NCBI RefSeq assembly: GCF_000003605.2
Contig: NW_003156734.1
Location: 828,383-877,444, forward strand
Direction: 5' to 3'
Length of the DNA stretch: 49,062 nt
From: Saccoglossus kowalevskii
Lineage: Eukaryota > Hemichordata > Enteropneusta > Harrimaniidae
The notes below the pieces were generated by a model that did no database searches, was not told the origin of the DNA, and saw only the letters and a list, made by a program, of their open reading frames with translations. Each line of letters opens with the position of its first letter. Position 1 is the stretch's first letter. The position numbers and the translations under genes are program-made. This document shows, piece by piece, positions 48,886 to 49,062 of this stretch.

Positions 48886-49062
48886 TATTGTAAAAACATT
48901 TATTTTCACTATTTCTATGCTCTGGGCAATTTCACTGGTTTTAAGTTCATGAACTTGGCAGGAAAACAATGAATTTTATTTCACATGTTTACATGGATTT
49001 AATTAACAAATTTTACTTAACGCCAAAAATAGCGAAATAAAAAATAAAAAAAAAAAAAAAAA
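48886..49062. mobile_element. MITE family B copy in contactin intron, reaching the window edge
   Basis: It opens ATTATTGTAAAAACATTTAT and contains TTTCACTGGTTTTAAGTTC, CTTGGCAGGAAAACAATG and TTCACATGTTTACATGG, in the same order as 44781-44920, followed by GCCAAAAATAGCGAAATAAA and a run of 18 A at the very end of the window. The A-run may be natural or a contig edge. The right inverted end is not seen. Confidence 0.55.

Overview
This is animal nuclear DNA. It is AT-rich and intron-containing, with canonical GT-AG junctions, abundant short palindromic transposon relics and minisatellites, and no operons or bacterial features. The two genes present are families with a known animal distribution. 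Their arrangement, and a contactin that ends in a GPI signal, fit a marine invertebrate, probably a deuterostome such as a hemichordate, echinoderm or cephalochordate. The species cannot be fixed from the sequence alone.

Two genes are supported, both on the minus strand and both incomplete in the window. On the right, three exons (48582-48464, 47625-47445, 47064-46961) spell the last fibronectin type III domain and the GPI-anchor signal of a contactin-family adhesion protein. Its 5' part lies beyond the right edge. In the middle, three exons (28191-27484, 26758-26675, 25977-25876) spell the N-terminus of a PDZRN3/PDZRN4-type E3 ubiquitin ligase: RING finger, TRAF-type zinc fingers, coiled coil and the first part of PDZ1. 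Its remaining exons were not found in the window and probably lie beyond the left edge, which would make 1-25875 one large intron.

Layout. 1-25875: presumed PDZRN intron 3, low in CpG, with minisatellites, a 40-bp satellite with 120-bp higher-order structure, and several MITE copies. 25876-28191: PDZRN exons 3 to 1. 28192-about 28640: PDZRN 5' flank. About 28.6-43.2 kb: intergenic DNA, clearly richer in CpG and poorer in repeats, with a SINE-like insert and a pre-miRNA-like hairpin. 43230-43357: a hAT-like MITE. About 43.4-46.96 kb: contactin 3' flank and 3' UTR, CpG-poor from about 44.28 kb. 46961-49062: contactin exons and introns.

The most interesting point is the pairing itself. A contactin followed in tandem by a PDZRN gene is, from memory, the arrangement of human CNTN3-PDZRN3 (3p) and CNTN1-PDZRN4 (12q). 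The window appears to show the single, unduplicated version. The CpG-preserved block between the genes, flanked by CpG-poor transcribed DNA, looks like a footprint of gene-body methylation. Nothing here amounts to a demonstrably new molecular system.
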